Origin: Chara braunii
Lineage: Eukaryota > Streptophyta > Charophyceae > Charales > Characeae
Length of the DNA stretch: 27,472 bases
Direction of reading: 5' to 3'
Assembly (NCBI GenBank): GCA_003427395.1
Contig: BFEA01000355.1
Location: 293,224 to 320,695 of the forward strand
The position numbers and the translations under genes were made by a program. How positions within the stretch are numbered: the first letter of the stretch is position 1; every line of letters begins with the position of its first letter. This document shows, piece by piece, positions 18,351 to 27,472 of the stretch. The notes below the pieces were generated by a model, which was not told where the DNA came from, made no database searches, and worked only from the letters and a program-made list of their open reading frames with translations.

Positions 18351-20064
18351 CGAGGCCTAGCAATGGACGGCAAGCAGCACCTGCTCACTCCACGCTCTGA
18401 GACCACACGACCACCATGTTTCCCCCAAAAACACGGTATGTATGAAAGGGCCACCAACCCCTCCGCTCGCAGCCAGACACGGAATCCTCAGAACCCGAGT
18501 GATTCTTCCTCTAGAACGGGGCTAGATACAGGTACCAACCTAAACATGGAGGGACTTATCTTCCATGTACGTACCCCTCCTTTTACTGTCTCAGATTCTC
18601 GTCACAGCCCCCTACGTACAGCCGCATCCTGGTCGCTTACTACGTCCGGTTCACTGAGTAGTCGAGAGAACGAAGATTGTGAGCGGAAGGCAGGGCGGTG
18701 GGAAGACCCTACCTGGGATAAGCAATTGTTATTGGAGGGCAGGTCGTGACTCCGAGAGAAAAAACAAAACAAAAAAAAAAAAAACCTACTAGGAATAAAC
18801 ATAAAAATAGGAGTTGTGGCCGATTCACTATTTCTGTACAGCAAGAAAATTTCCAGCCAGAGACCGGCTAGGTACACTGCCCTCTGTTACAGTTACGCTC
18901 TTGACTTTAGATAACTACGTGACCGCCCTCTCTTCTCACACACCCACCAGGGTCCTCCCTTATCTACATTCTCTCTCCTTGTTTACTCATTCCCGTTCGC
19001 GCGTGAACATTCTATCTGCCCCCTGCCCCTTTACTACTTCGTTCCCTCCCCTCTCTCCAGCACCCTCTTAACTTTCAAGGCGGAGGTATCCAAAGGTAGA
19101 AAGAGCAACGAGCACCGCCACCGTGACCATGACGGCCAACGAGAGGAATGGGTCGAGAGAGTACTAGCAACAGTGTCCATGGAGACACACAGAATCACTA
19201 CTATAAGGAAGATAGACCCAATGACGGCTTCAGGCAGGCTGGACTGTGACGAGGGATGGTAGCTGGTCACAGAATAATCATCATAGCCACGTGCCTCGTT
19301 TTATTGCCCTCCAAAACGTGCAAAAATGAAAATGAATTCTTCCCTAGGAAAGGGGAAGATACATCCCCGTCCTCCTATAGTGCTCCCGCAGCCCCTACCG
19401 TCCGTATTGGTCAACCCAGAGTCTGAAACCAAAATCTGTTGCGGCCAATCAAACCATAGCGTGCCAAAACCTCCATATACCACCTTACTTCGCCGAATTC
19501 CGTTGGGAAACGGGAGAGATATGCCTTCTTTACTCCCACCACACTCTCCCAACGACACCTCCCGCGCGGCTCATTTCTTTCCTAGCCCTTAATCTATTAA
19601 TTTTCCCCTCAAACTGACGTCGGATTTGGGTTCGTTTGATCCCAAACCCCCATAACCACGGCTCTTGGTTCACCCGATTCCGTCAAGGATCGAGCGAACT
19701 AACGGTTTTCTGGTCCACCATGTTCACCGCTCCGCTACCACCACTTGCGAATGGATCCGGCGCCAAAACGCATCCGGGTGCATTCCCCCCTGCCCTGCGC
19801 CTGAACCTTGCTTCTCCTGCTAACTCCTCCTCGATACCCAGTACACCGCTCCACACTCACTCCTCCCTCATTAAGCTTCTGTTTCTTCGTTGTGGTCCTT
19901 CCCCTAGTTCACCTTCATCAACTGCCTAACCAGCTTCTTCTCCTCCTGTTGTTCGTCGAGCCACCAGACGTTCTCAGCATAATGCTAGCGGTCGGCTCAA
20001 TCGAAGATCGCAGCACGTCGGTACTTCGCACACAACAACCGACAGGAGGGTCGGGCTCCCACCT
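18351..20064. other. No recognisable gene
   Basis: Apparently unique sequence with an A-rich stretch at about 18760-18784. Open frames on both strands reach at most about 130 codons and show no motif or compositional coding signature. No repeat structure or LTR feature was noticed. Confidence 0.5.
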
Positions 20065-20145
20065 GATTTATACGTGTCATCCTTGGGCAGGGGCCATGCT
20101 AATCTTCTCTGTATGGTTCCAATTTTAACGGATGTCTCGAAGGAC
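20065..20145 (-). pseudogene. U6 spliceosomal snRNA pseudogene
   Basis: The minus strand follows plant U6 snRNA closely. It has a shortened 5' stem (GTCCTTCGAGAC, normally 4-5 bases longer with a perfect stem), then ACATCCGTTAAAATTGGAAC, the invariant ATACAGAGAAGATTAGCATG (ACAGAGA box that pairs with the 5' splice site, and AGC triad) and GCCCCTGCCCAAGGATGACA (one change from GCGCAAGG in the internal stem-loop). Similarity stops after ATAAATC, about 20 bases before the normal 3' end, and no T run ends the transcript. No TATA box is seen about 25-30 bases upstream. U6 works in the nucleus as the catalytic RNA of the spliceosome. This copy is most likely an inactive, 3'-truncated one. Confidence 0.85.
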
Positions 20146-20254
20146 TGTGCTTCGACAATAGCCCCCCGACAGTTCGTGGTGCATCCACGGAACTAGGCTG
20201 ATGGTTTTACTGTGGGTCCCGGTACCGGTACCGGGCCTCATCCTAAATAGAAAG

Positions 20255-20314
<60 letters not shown>
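20255..20314 (+). repeat. Poly-A run of 60 bases
   Basis: An uninterrupted A run follows TAGAAAG and precedes CCTCAG. It could be the tail of a retrotransposed sequence inserted on the plus strand, with the left part (about 20150-20254) as its 3' end. The U6-like sequence lies in the opposite orientation, so this is not its tail. Homopolymers this long are also prone to assembly error. Confidence 0.9.
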
Positions 20315-20317
<3 letters not shown>

Positions 20318-20539
20318 CAGATACAGAAAGAAATAATAGAGAAAAAATGGGTGGGGGGAGAGGACCGTTGGTACCCGGTCCTTCCTTACGGGCCCGCGGT
20401 TGGAACCCCTCACAAAAAGCCAAAGGGGATAGTTCAGGGGGACCCTCAACCCCTCGACTCACTCTGACGCGCTCCTCTGCTGCTTCGCTGTCCTCGATCC
20501 CGGGATCCGCCTGGTGAAACCTCAGTGACGTAACCTATA
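20315..20539. other. Unassigned flank of the poly-A run
   Basis: A G/A-rich stretch is followed by mixed sequence. No coding or RNA motif was seen. Confidence 0.4.
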
Positions 20540-21510
20540 GGGCTAAGCCCAAGCCTGGATATCGCAGGCGCAGTCCTCCATATGAATAGTATGGCCAGCC
20601 AGCCCGGGCCTGCAAACGGTCCCTCAGGCCGTTTTTCCCACTTACGGCCTGCGTCCTTGGCTCCTTAAGGCCGGACCTGGCTATTTTGAAGGCATGGTTC
20701 CGCTGGCTTACCACACGCGCCGGCTCAACCATGGCAAGCTGCGGGTCGAGCTTCTTATGGCCTGCCACGATGCCTTTTTACCGCCTCTCCGTCGAGGAAA
20801 CCCCGCTCGTCGCTCTACTTAGTGCCGCCCTTGCTTGGCACCCGCGGTGACTTTTATTATCGTTGGTGCATAGTCATCCTAGTGCCCACGTAGCTTTACG
20901 TGGTGCGACCTTGATACGTCGGTCCCCCGCAAGTCAGACTGCATTATTTTCTAGTCACAGTCCTACCCGGTCAACGCGACGCTACTCGTAACTTCGCCCG
21001 TACATTCGAGGCTGCGGCCGCGTCGGAAACTCTACGCTTGTTCTACTGGCGTCGCATGGTCTTCCCCAACCCGGGCTCGGTCAGGGTAGCGCGTGCCCAC
21101 GAAGTGCACGCTCACACACTCTCTAATCAACACAGATGGGACGCGCCCTCAGATACAGTAATGGTGCGTTCTTCCTGTAAGCTGCAAATACGTGCCCAAA
21201 TACCCTTGTAAGGGTATTCGGGTCGACAGTTTTCCGTACCTTATTAAGCGACGTCCCCGTCGCTTCGGGCAATCAAAGTTATAAACACTACCATATCTTA
21301 TTGATAAGAAAACGATCAATCCGGTTCACCGGCTCGACTCCGTTCGAGGTATCCTTACCAATCTGCTCCCGTCACGGCGTTCCACTGCCAGGGTTTCAAC
21401 CTGGGTCTCCCACGTCCTGACCTCAGAGCTAGGGGATACTTTGTTCCGTACTACGACGTACTACCCCCTCCCAGGTAGTAGGTTGATAGTCCTCTCCCTT
21501 CGTCGTAGAC
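20540..21510. repeat. Hairpin-rich non-coding region
   Basis: Perfect short inverted repeats recur: GGGCT/AGCCC at 20540-20550, GCCTG/CAGGC at 20553-20569, AAACGG/CCGTTT at 20614-20634, CCACGTA/TACGTGG at 20886-20903, AATACCCTT/AAGGGTATT at 21199-21218, AAGCGACG/CGTCGCTT at 21246-21265 and CTCGA/TCGAG at 21333-21348. A two-layer stem has CTACGACG/CGTCGTAG outside and TACTACC/GGTAGTA inside at 21451-21508. The stems are unrelated in sequence. No open frame with motifs crosses the region. Near 21391 is GGGTTTCAACCTGGGTCTCC, weakly like a tRNA B box on the minus strand; no A box was found. Confidence 0.55.
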
Positions 21511-22994
21511 ATCTGCCGGCTCACCGTTGGGTGTCCTGGTTAGTCATCGTCCTGCGAACGGGGTCATAACTTAGGATGCAGGTCCTAAAGGAGACCCCTC
21601 AAAATACGGGGCGCCTTTAGCTGCCCCTATGGTAGTGTCAACCATCTCAAATCACAACGGCTGCCCAGCGTGGAGTCTAACACAGGTGGCTTCAGGTCTC
21701 CATCTTGGCCCACCATGGACCGGTCGATCACGCCGAATCCACGGCCCATCGCGTTGTTATGTATCGATGGTGCCCTCGTTGGTTACGCAACGATAAGCAA
21801 CTCTTCCTATCCCGGCACCCCAAAGGGTCCTGACTCTTAACCTAATCGACCCCATTGACCTTCCCTCTAGCTAAACCTCTCCGGGTGGTCGACCCTTCAA
21901 GACTTAACCTTTGGTAAGCCATGGTCCCGCTGCCAGGTTGTGCCGGTCAGCGGCCCTCGCTATGAGTTAGGTTCTACAGTTCCAGCGATGCTAAGTATAA
22001 CCCCTTAGCTTGACCTCACAATACGTCCCTTCGACTGAATCCACTGCGGTCTAACACTTTCTTTCAAAAAGTCTTTAGAATAACCAAAGGATCACATACC
22101 CCTACCCACAGGATTACATGGAGGGATAGTGCCTTTCTCAAACATTCCAACAAAATTCCTCAGTAATTCCACAGGGTCGTGCCTTCCCCACTTTGATCAA
22201 AAGCAGGTAATGTCACACGTCTTTTAGGGATACTCACAACACTTTTCAAAGTTTCATCATAATTGCCAAAAATTTTCATCCATCATTCTCACAAAATACC
22301 TGGTCTTTCCTTGTCAGACTTTGACATACACATAAAATTTTACCATCACTGTAGCATCTCTTTTGAGTGCTCTCACAAATTTCATCCCTTTAAGAAAGTC
22401 CAATCGGTCATTGGACTTCCCTCTCTCTCTTCCAAGTCACACACAAAGAACACAACTCTGGTTGTGACCTTCTCATTCACCATCATTCTACCTGGACGAA
22501 ATACATCATGTCCTTCCTCTGTCAACCAACTGTGAGAGCACTTTCTCCCACCATACTTTGGCTCCACTTGTCATTGGGACAGGGATGCGTAAGTACAGTG
22601 GAAGAAAGCGTAGATCAGCTCATTCCACAATATCCATTTCATCACACCATCATCCATATGGGCATGTCCACAAACTGAGAGTGAGAGTGATACAACACAC
22701 ACACAACACAAAGACAAGGTTTGAGACTCGCATATACAGGATATGGGACCCTGCAATGCGGAAAGGCTCTTATCCTTATTACAGAAATCAAAGTGTTGTA
22801 CAAAGGGTTCAGGTATCCCACAAAGTAACCAAGTGTCGAAGTATTGAAACTCGACAGTCGCTCCCCCCTCATGAGTGTTATTTTACAAGGATATTAACAC
22901 TTTGCATCACACTAGCAGAAGAAGAGAAAAATAGTCAAAGTCCTACTCAGTGTTATCTTACACCTATTTATATGCCCAACAAATCTCCTTCCAG
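21511..22994. other. No recognisable gene
   Basis: The left half is GC-rich and similar in texture to the hairpin region. From about 22060 it turns AT-richer and unremarkable. It could include the 5' LTR and leader of element C, since the gag-like frame begins at its right edge. No primer-binding site TGG motif with tRNA match was found. Confidence 0.4.
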
Positions 22995-23899
22995 GTAAAG
23001 GAGGCTGAATAGGAAAAAAGAATTCGAGACCTCGAGGCCAAGTGTGCACAGCAGGCTCCGACGACAGTGGTGGATTGGACAGAGGTCCAAAAGTTTGAAA
23101 TCAGGGAACCTCTAGAGGAAGCCTTCCAGAGTCAGAGGGAGGAAGAAAAGGCAGAACGGCAGGAAGATGACGAGGAAGTTTTCCTAATAGATAAGGAGGT
23201 GTTGGAACCACAAGGGATGCTAGCTAGGAAGAGCGCAGAGGACGCAGAGTTTGAATGGAGGTTGCCGGCTGGCCTGACACTTGGACAAGAGTCAGCAATA
23301 CCAGGGGAGGAACCGCCTGCTGAGACAATGACGGTGGAGGTAGGTCTGCCTACAACTTAGGGAGAGGCTATGGGACAGCAAGAGGGTCAGGAGAGCGTGG
23401 GTCAGACCGTGGTGGAGGCTGAGTCACGCAGGAATCCGAAGGACGATCAAGAGTCAGCTATGCCTCAGGAGATGCCTCTTGTTGCAGATCTGCGAGATGC
23501 ACTGGGGTCCTGGGCCACTGGCTCTGGGCCAGAGGAGCGAGTTGATGAACAGATGGCACAGTCAGATGACAGAGCAGCATGTCCCACTTCCCCAGAGATT
23601 CCGCGACAATGTTAGCGAGAGGTCACGAGTAAGGTTACAACAGCACCATCATCTGTGCCTTCACAGGAAGGGGATAAGATAAACCAGAAGAAGGTTGGAA
23701 GATGTTTTTACTGCAAGAAAGGCAGACACCTATAGGAGGTGTGTCCCAAGAGCCTCGAGGATGAGGCAAAGAGTTTGTTTACTTGGGATTCCCCTGGGTG
23801 TCAAAGGATAGAAATGAGAACCTGATCCTGAAGACTCGTGGTGGAATTCGGGCGCAGTTGTATAGGCAGCTGCAGTAGAGCATGAGTGATCAGGAGTAG
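22995..23899 (+). pseudogene. Gag region of element C with CCHC knuckle
   Basis: One frame runs from about 22995 and is broken only by TAG at 23010, 23358, 23613 and 23733. It begins with a helix (QVKEAE, stop, EKRIRDLEAKCAQQ), then a Glu/Gln-rich acidic stretch (EEAFQSQREEEKAERQEDDE, 23115 onward). It ends with CFYCKKGRHL, stop, EVC at 23703-23744, which keeps Cys-X2-Cys-X4-His-X4-Cys spacing if the TAG counts as one residue. After a +1 shift near 23815 the neighbouring frame continues as ILKTRGGIRAQLYRQLQ with TAG at 23876 and 23897. A nucleocapsid knuckle after a long charged helix is the usual end of a gypsy Gag. No capsid core motif was clear. Every stop before the shift is TAG, consistent with CAG glutamine codons changed by C-to-T. 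Confidence 0.65.
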
Positions 23900-24130
23900 G
23901 TTTTGCTAACAAGGTCCGAAAAGATTTAAGTCTAATATATGCGAGACATCTCTGACTCTCTGACTGATGGTTACTTGTATATAGAGGGATACATGGAGGA
24001 TTGGATCGGACCCATGTACATCAGCGAGTTGAGCCAGTAGTGAGATGTTACCTTCGCATTGTAGACCTGAAAACATCCCTCAGAGCGTCAGTGATCTTGT
24101 TAAGGGTCTGGTTGACTTGTCTGACGGCCT

Positions 24131-25975
24131 CATTCTCTGCACGGGGCGCCCTTCACGGTGCGCACGGACAACTCAGTTGTCCAGGCTTTCCTCACGAAGC
24201 CTAAGCTTTCCCCTCGACAGGCATGCTGGTGGCGTGACTTATCCAAGTTCAGTCTCACCACTCAGCCCATCAAGGGTGAAACGAACCGCGTCGCCGATGC
24301 CTTGTCCCACCGTCCTGATCACAATCAAGAACCCATCCATCTTGCTACCATCTCCATCACCACTGTTGATCAGTCGGTGATCGACGCGTATCACACTCAG
24401 TACCGGCACTGCCCTGATTATCGCGTCATCCACGCGATACTGCTGAGTAGCAAGATCGTTCCTTCCTACTCCCTCAGGGAGAATGGCCTCGTGTACTGGC
24501 ATGGCAGATCTAGTCAGCTAGAACCACGTATCTGTGTTCCCTCCACCGGACAGCTTCACATCCAGGCTGTAGCAGAGTTCCATAACCAGGCAGTTGCAGG
24601 TCATATGGGTTTCCACAAGACGTTGGCTCGTGTTTGCCGCCTATACGTCTAGCCGAAGTCCAAGGACTTTGTCAAAGCCTACATCCAGGAGTGTCCTACC
24701 TGCCAGGAGGTGAACAGTGCGAACCACCTTCCATATGGGTTACTTCAGCCCCTACCCATACCTGAGGGTCGTTGGCAGTCCATCTCGATGGATTTCATTG
24801 GTCCCCTCCGCCCACCCACTGAGCGTGGTCATGACATCGCCGACATCGTCTTCGACCGAGTCATGAGAGATCACGGCTTACCTCAGAGCATCATCTCCGA
24901 CCGTGACCCGCGCTTTACCAGCACATTCTGGTGACGCCTACACGAGGTGTACGGATCCCAGGTCCGCTTCTCATCGTTTTACCACCCTCAGACGGATGGT
25001 CCGACTGAGGTCACCAATAAAACTCTCGGTAATATCCTCCGAAAGTTTGTTAGGGATGACCAGCAGTGGGACTTACACTTAGCCCACGCGNAGATTGCGT
25101 ACAACCACGCTGTTTCGCCAGCCACGGGGATGTCGCCATTCTATTGCGACCTCGGCTACCACCCTCGAGTACCCGCGGATTTCCTACGATCATCGCGGTT
25201 GCGCCCAGCCACTCGTTGCCATGCGCTTGACGACTGGATCGCCCACATGGCGGCGATTATGAAGCCCGCACACGAGAGTTTAGCCGACTCCCTGACTCGC
25301 ATGGCCGCACGAGCGAACTGATCACGAATGGATTATCCATTCAAAGTCGATGACGATGTGCTCGTCAACGCACGCCACTTACAGCTCGAAGCAGATACAC
25401 TTCGCAAGTTCAGGCATCGTTTCTTCGGTCCATGTCGCATCCTTCAGGCCATCGGCTCTGATACTGCCGCTAGTCCGGTCAGCTTCCGTGTGAAGCTACC
25501 TGATTACCTTTGACAGACTCGCATACACGATGTTTACCACGTCTCCTTGCTGCGCCCTTATCGCAGACCGTCCGAGCGCTTCGCCGGACGCCCTTATGAG
25601 CGCCCTTCACCTATCATGGTGGACGGTCACGAGGAGTTCGTTGTTTCTGACATCATATCACGCCGAGTTACCGATGATACCTCTCCACGCGTCGAGTACC
25701 TTGTGCGTTGGAAGGGCTACCCTGATGAGGAGGCTACTTGGGAGCCCCTCGAGCACTTGCAGCACGCCAGGATGTTGGTGCGTGCATATGATCGTGCTCG
25801 TCGTGCTGAGACGTCTGCTTCTACTCAGCCGATTGACCCTCTTCCTCCTCCTCCGGCTGACGAGATTGCTGAGGACGAGCCCACTCCCTCTGAGGCCGTT
25901 CCTCAGCCGCAGACGGTCGCCTCCGAGCGTCCACAGCGCACTCATCGTCGCCCTTCGCGTTACGATGACTAACAC
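24131..25975 (+). pseudogene. Element C pol remnant: RNase H end, integrase, chromodomain
   Basis: A single frame carries RTDNSVVQAFL and NRVADALSHRPDHN (end of RNase H), then the integrase zinc finger with EFHNQAVAGHMG and CPTCQ. The catalytic residues are SMDFIG, IISDRDPRF and TDGPTE; the last Asp and Glu are 35 apart if the stop between them counts as a residue. Only about 35 residues separate the first two Asp, against 57 in element B, so about 22 residues of the core (the usual VVVDRLTK strand) are deleted in frame. A linker (FKVDDDVLVNARHL, HDVYHVSLLRPY) leads to a chromodomain at about 25625-25800 with EYLVRWKGYPDEEATWEPLE. In chromoviruses this domain guides insertion by binding histone marks. 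In-frame stops: TAG 24650, TGA 24932, 25319 and 25511. There is one N at about 25091. Confidence 0.85.
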
Positions 25976-26868
25976 TCTTATCCTCTATCTTTCACCACTG
26001 ACTCATATCATCAGGTACTCCATCATCATCTCTTCTTGAGGATGTGAGCGTTTTGCGGCTCTGCTTCAACATCGAATTAACTGCTAATTCATCGACGTCA
26101 TCGACCACTTCAGCTACTTTGGACGTGACTGCTTCACGTCACCACCCTACCCTGCATACTCGCTTGCCTCTGTCGCATGATGGTTCTCACTTAGCTGGGT
26201 CTCTTTGAGTTTGACTCTCCCTTGGTATCGCATAGGCAATGAGACCGTAGCGTTATCTTGGCTTCCTTGCTCCCAGATCTAGCTCCCTCTCCCAGTCGGT
26301 GAGTTGTGTGCATGTTCCGTCACCCACTGCCCTCATCACCATAGCGCCGGCTATTGCATGCCTCTAGTTCGGCATAGCTCCACCCTATTCCAGGCTCCCC
26401 TTTTTATGGTCGACCCTGCATGGTGTCAACCTTTTGCCGAGCATTACCCGCCCTGATGGTCTATCTATTAGGGTCATTGGTTTTGTTTCGCTACCACTCT
26501 CCCACCTTGAGCCTGATGACCTATCGCACCTTCATGTGTGACTGCCCTTAGGAGTTTCGATTCTTAGGCTGCATTCACCCCCTCTGAGACCATCCCACTC
26601 TTAGTGCTTCAGCGACATGACATTATCTTGTAACATATTGCTCTTTTCCTTTCAGCACTAAGGCCACTGCCTCCAGGACTTTAGGATTGTATCATACTAC
26701 ATTTCATTTTCTGTTGTTAGCTAGGATATGGATACCAGACATTTGTTTTCATATGGAGCTTGCTCCGCATCCTAGATTTATCAGCTTTCTTTATTGCAGA
26801 GTTCCGCTGCTTTTGCGGATAGCGTGTTTATGGCTCTTGCGATCCATTACAGGTCTGAGGATCGTGCA
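25976..26868. other. Downstream of element C, no gene
   Basis: Pyrimidine-rich sequence follows the chromodomain stop. It is the place where a polypurine tract and 3' LTR would be expected, but neither could be fixed. Open frames are short and lack motifs. Confidence 0.4.
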
Positions 26869-26992
26869 GCGGGTTTTCATCTGCCCTGGCCTACAGCCAG
26901 AGCCTATTTGGCTATTTGCCCAGTTCGGCCTGTGGGACCAGGCCGTGGCCTGACCCCACAGGCTATGAAACACCCGCGGACGCGTCCGCGGG
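26869..26992. repeat. Nested GC-rich inverted repeats and 20-bp palindrome
   Basis: GCGGGTTTTCAT (26869-26880) faces ATGAAACACCCGC (26965-26977), complementary with one gap. Inside lies a strong hairpin at 26928-26963, GCCTGTGGG with CCCACAGGC and CAGGCC with GGCCTG, 15 of 17 pairs with a 2-base loop. Overlapping the right outer arm is a perfect 20-bp palindrome at 26973-26992 centred on ACGCGT. It may be a foldback element or a folded RNA. No target duplication was seen. Confidence 0.75.
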
Positions 26993-27068
26993 GTCAAGCT
27001 CGGAGGGCGGACGTGAACACTGCCGCCGCGGCTCCGGCCGCGGTTGGGTGCGGCTGCGACTTTGAGGA

Positions 27069-27472
27069 ATTTTTTGTGACCTTAAAAATTTATCAAAAAA
27101 AAAAACAAAAAATATGGGGTTGTAGATCTTTTCGAGATCTAAATTGCGCAATGTCTTATTTTATTTTTTGACTTCGTCTTCAATTTTTAAAAATTGAAAA
27201 ACTAATTTTCCTGAGGCAAAAACTTTTTTTTTTTTTTTTTCAAAACAAAAACATGAAACGTATGTGATTTTTTATTTTAAATTCAGTAATGTTTTTGGAT
27301 ATGACCACAAGGCAAACGTTGTTCAGTATATTTTTTGTGACCTTAAAAATTTATCAAAAAAAAAAACAAAAAATATGGGGTTGTAGATCCTTTCGAGATC
27401 TAAATTGCGCAATGTCTTATTTTATTTTTTGACTTCGTCTTCAATTTTTAAAAATTGAAAAACTAATTTTCC
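27069..27472 (+). repeat. AT-rich satellite, 261-bp period, cut by window end
   Basis: The 142-143 bases at 27069-27211 recur at 27330-27472, offset 261, with one difference seen in the block (GATCTTTTCG against GATCCTTTCG). The remaining 119 bases (27212-27329) contain an 17-base T run and are seen once. Each copy holds two small dyads, AGATC...GATCT and CAATTTTTAAAAATTG. The second copy reaches the last base, so the array probably continues outside. Confidence 0.9.

Larger units (their letters stand above)
22995..25975 (+). mobile_element. Element C: decayed chromovirus with internal deletion
   Basis: On the plus strand a gag-like frame with a CCHC knuckle (to about 23900) is followed by the end of RNase H (about 24131), integrase and a chromodomain that ends at 25972. 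Integrase with a C-terminal chromodomain marks chromoviruses, a Ty3/gypsy branch. Protease, RT and most of RNase H are absent, so at least 1.5 kb was lost between 23900 and 24130, unless the two halves come from different insertions. At least ten in-frame stops make it inactive. LTRs were not found. Confidence 0.7.

Noticed and set aside
20201-20467. Plus-strand frame with a poly-lysine stretch
   Set aside because: It is the translation of the 60-base A run. The flanks have no coding character.
21380-21412. tRNA-like B box (GGGTTTCAACCTGGGTCTCC and its complement)
   Set aside because: No A box or cloverleaf could be built. The words fall among other dyads.
22995-23899. TAG read as glutamine (a reassigned code as in some ulvophyte algae), since many TAG stops fall at Gln-like positions
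   Set aside because: The 960-codon pol frame of element B contains roughly 28 glutamines, all CAA or CAG, and no internal TAA or TAG. TGA stops also occur in the other relics. Decay by C-to-T is the simpler explanation.

Overview
The window is nuclear DNA of a eukaryote, most likely a land plant or streptophyte alga. A charophyte such as Chara is a guess, not shown. The support is: Ty3/gypsy retrotransposon debris, one piece with a chromodomain; an initiator-Met tRNA primer-binding site (TGGTATCAGAG) of the kind common in plant LTR elements; short TTTAGGG-like telomeric motifs; and a U6 snRNA-like sequence. No bacterial-type operon and no ordinary host protein gene could be recognised. Runs of N, long homopolymers and microsatellites show a draft assembly of repeat-rich DNA.

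Layout. 1-1418: a GA microsatellite, then unassigned DNA. 1419-5030, minus strand: a decayed LTR retrotransposon (element A) read from right to left as primer-binding site, long leader, gag coiled coil, gag core, CCHC zinc knuckle, aspartic protease. Its leader and presumed LTR side (4332-5508) are packed with GCCACGTCA-type ACGT motifs. 6209-6970: an AT-rich gag-like relic with a CCHC knuckle. 7433-8790: a short AT-rich foldback, telomere-like motifs, a 121-bp direct duplication, CT microsatellites and a 35/70-bp minisatellite. 8800-11190: no gene seen. 11206-11700: a 31-bp minisatellite. 12014-12320: a degenerate AT-rich repeat of about 132 bp. 12554-15436, minus strand: the best preserved gene of the window, a 960-codon gypsy pol fragment (end of RT, RNase H, integrase, basic tail; element B). 

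15321-16322 is the most unusual part. It is an array of about a dozen short palindromes around the core TACCCTAGGGTA. They all point the same way and are spaced first at about 62 bp, then at about 100 bp. In most copies the flanking arms differ from copy to copy yet stay complementary within the copy, as if base pairing rather than sequence were kept. The array runs straight into the 5' end of the element B reading frame. 

16330-20060 holds low-complexity CAG/GTAG-rich DNA and unassigned sequence. 20065-20145, minus strand, is a U6 snRNA pseudogene close to a 60-base A run. 20540-21510 contains several unrelated perfect hairpins. 22995-25975, plus strand, is a second decayed chromovirus (element C): gag with a CCHC knuckle, no protease or RT, the tail of RNase H, integrase and chromodomain. 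It is broken by in-frame stops that are mostly TAG in gag and TGA in pol. 26869-26992 holds nested GC-rich inverted repeats, followed by an AT-rich satellite with a 261-bp period that runs off the end.

The coding parts are retrotransposon relics of different ages: B is nearly open, while A, C and the 6.2-kb relic are dead. Nothing suggests that they work together as one system. The candidate novel structure is the covarying palindrome array.
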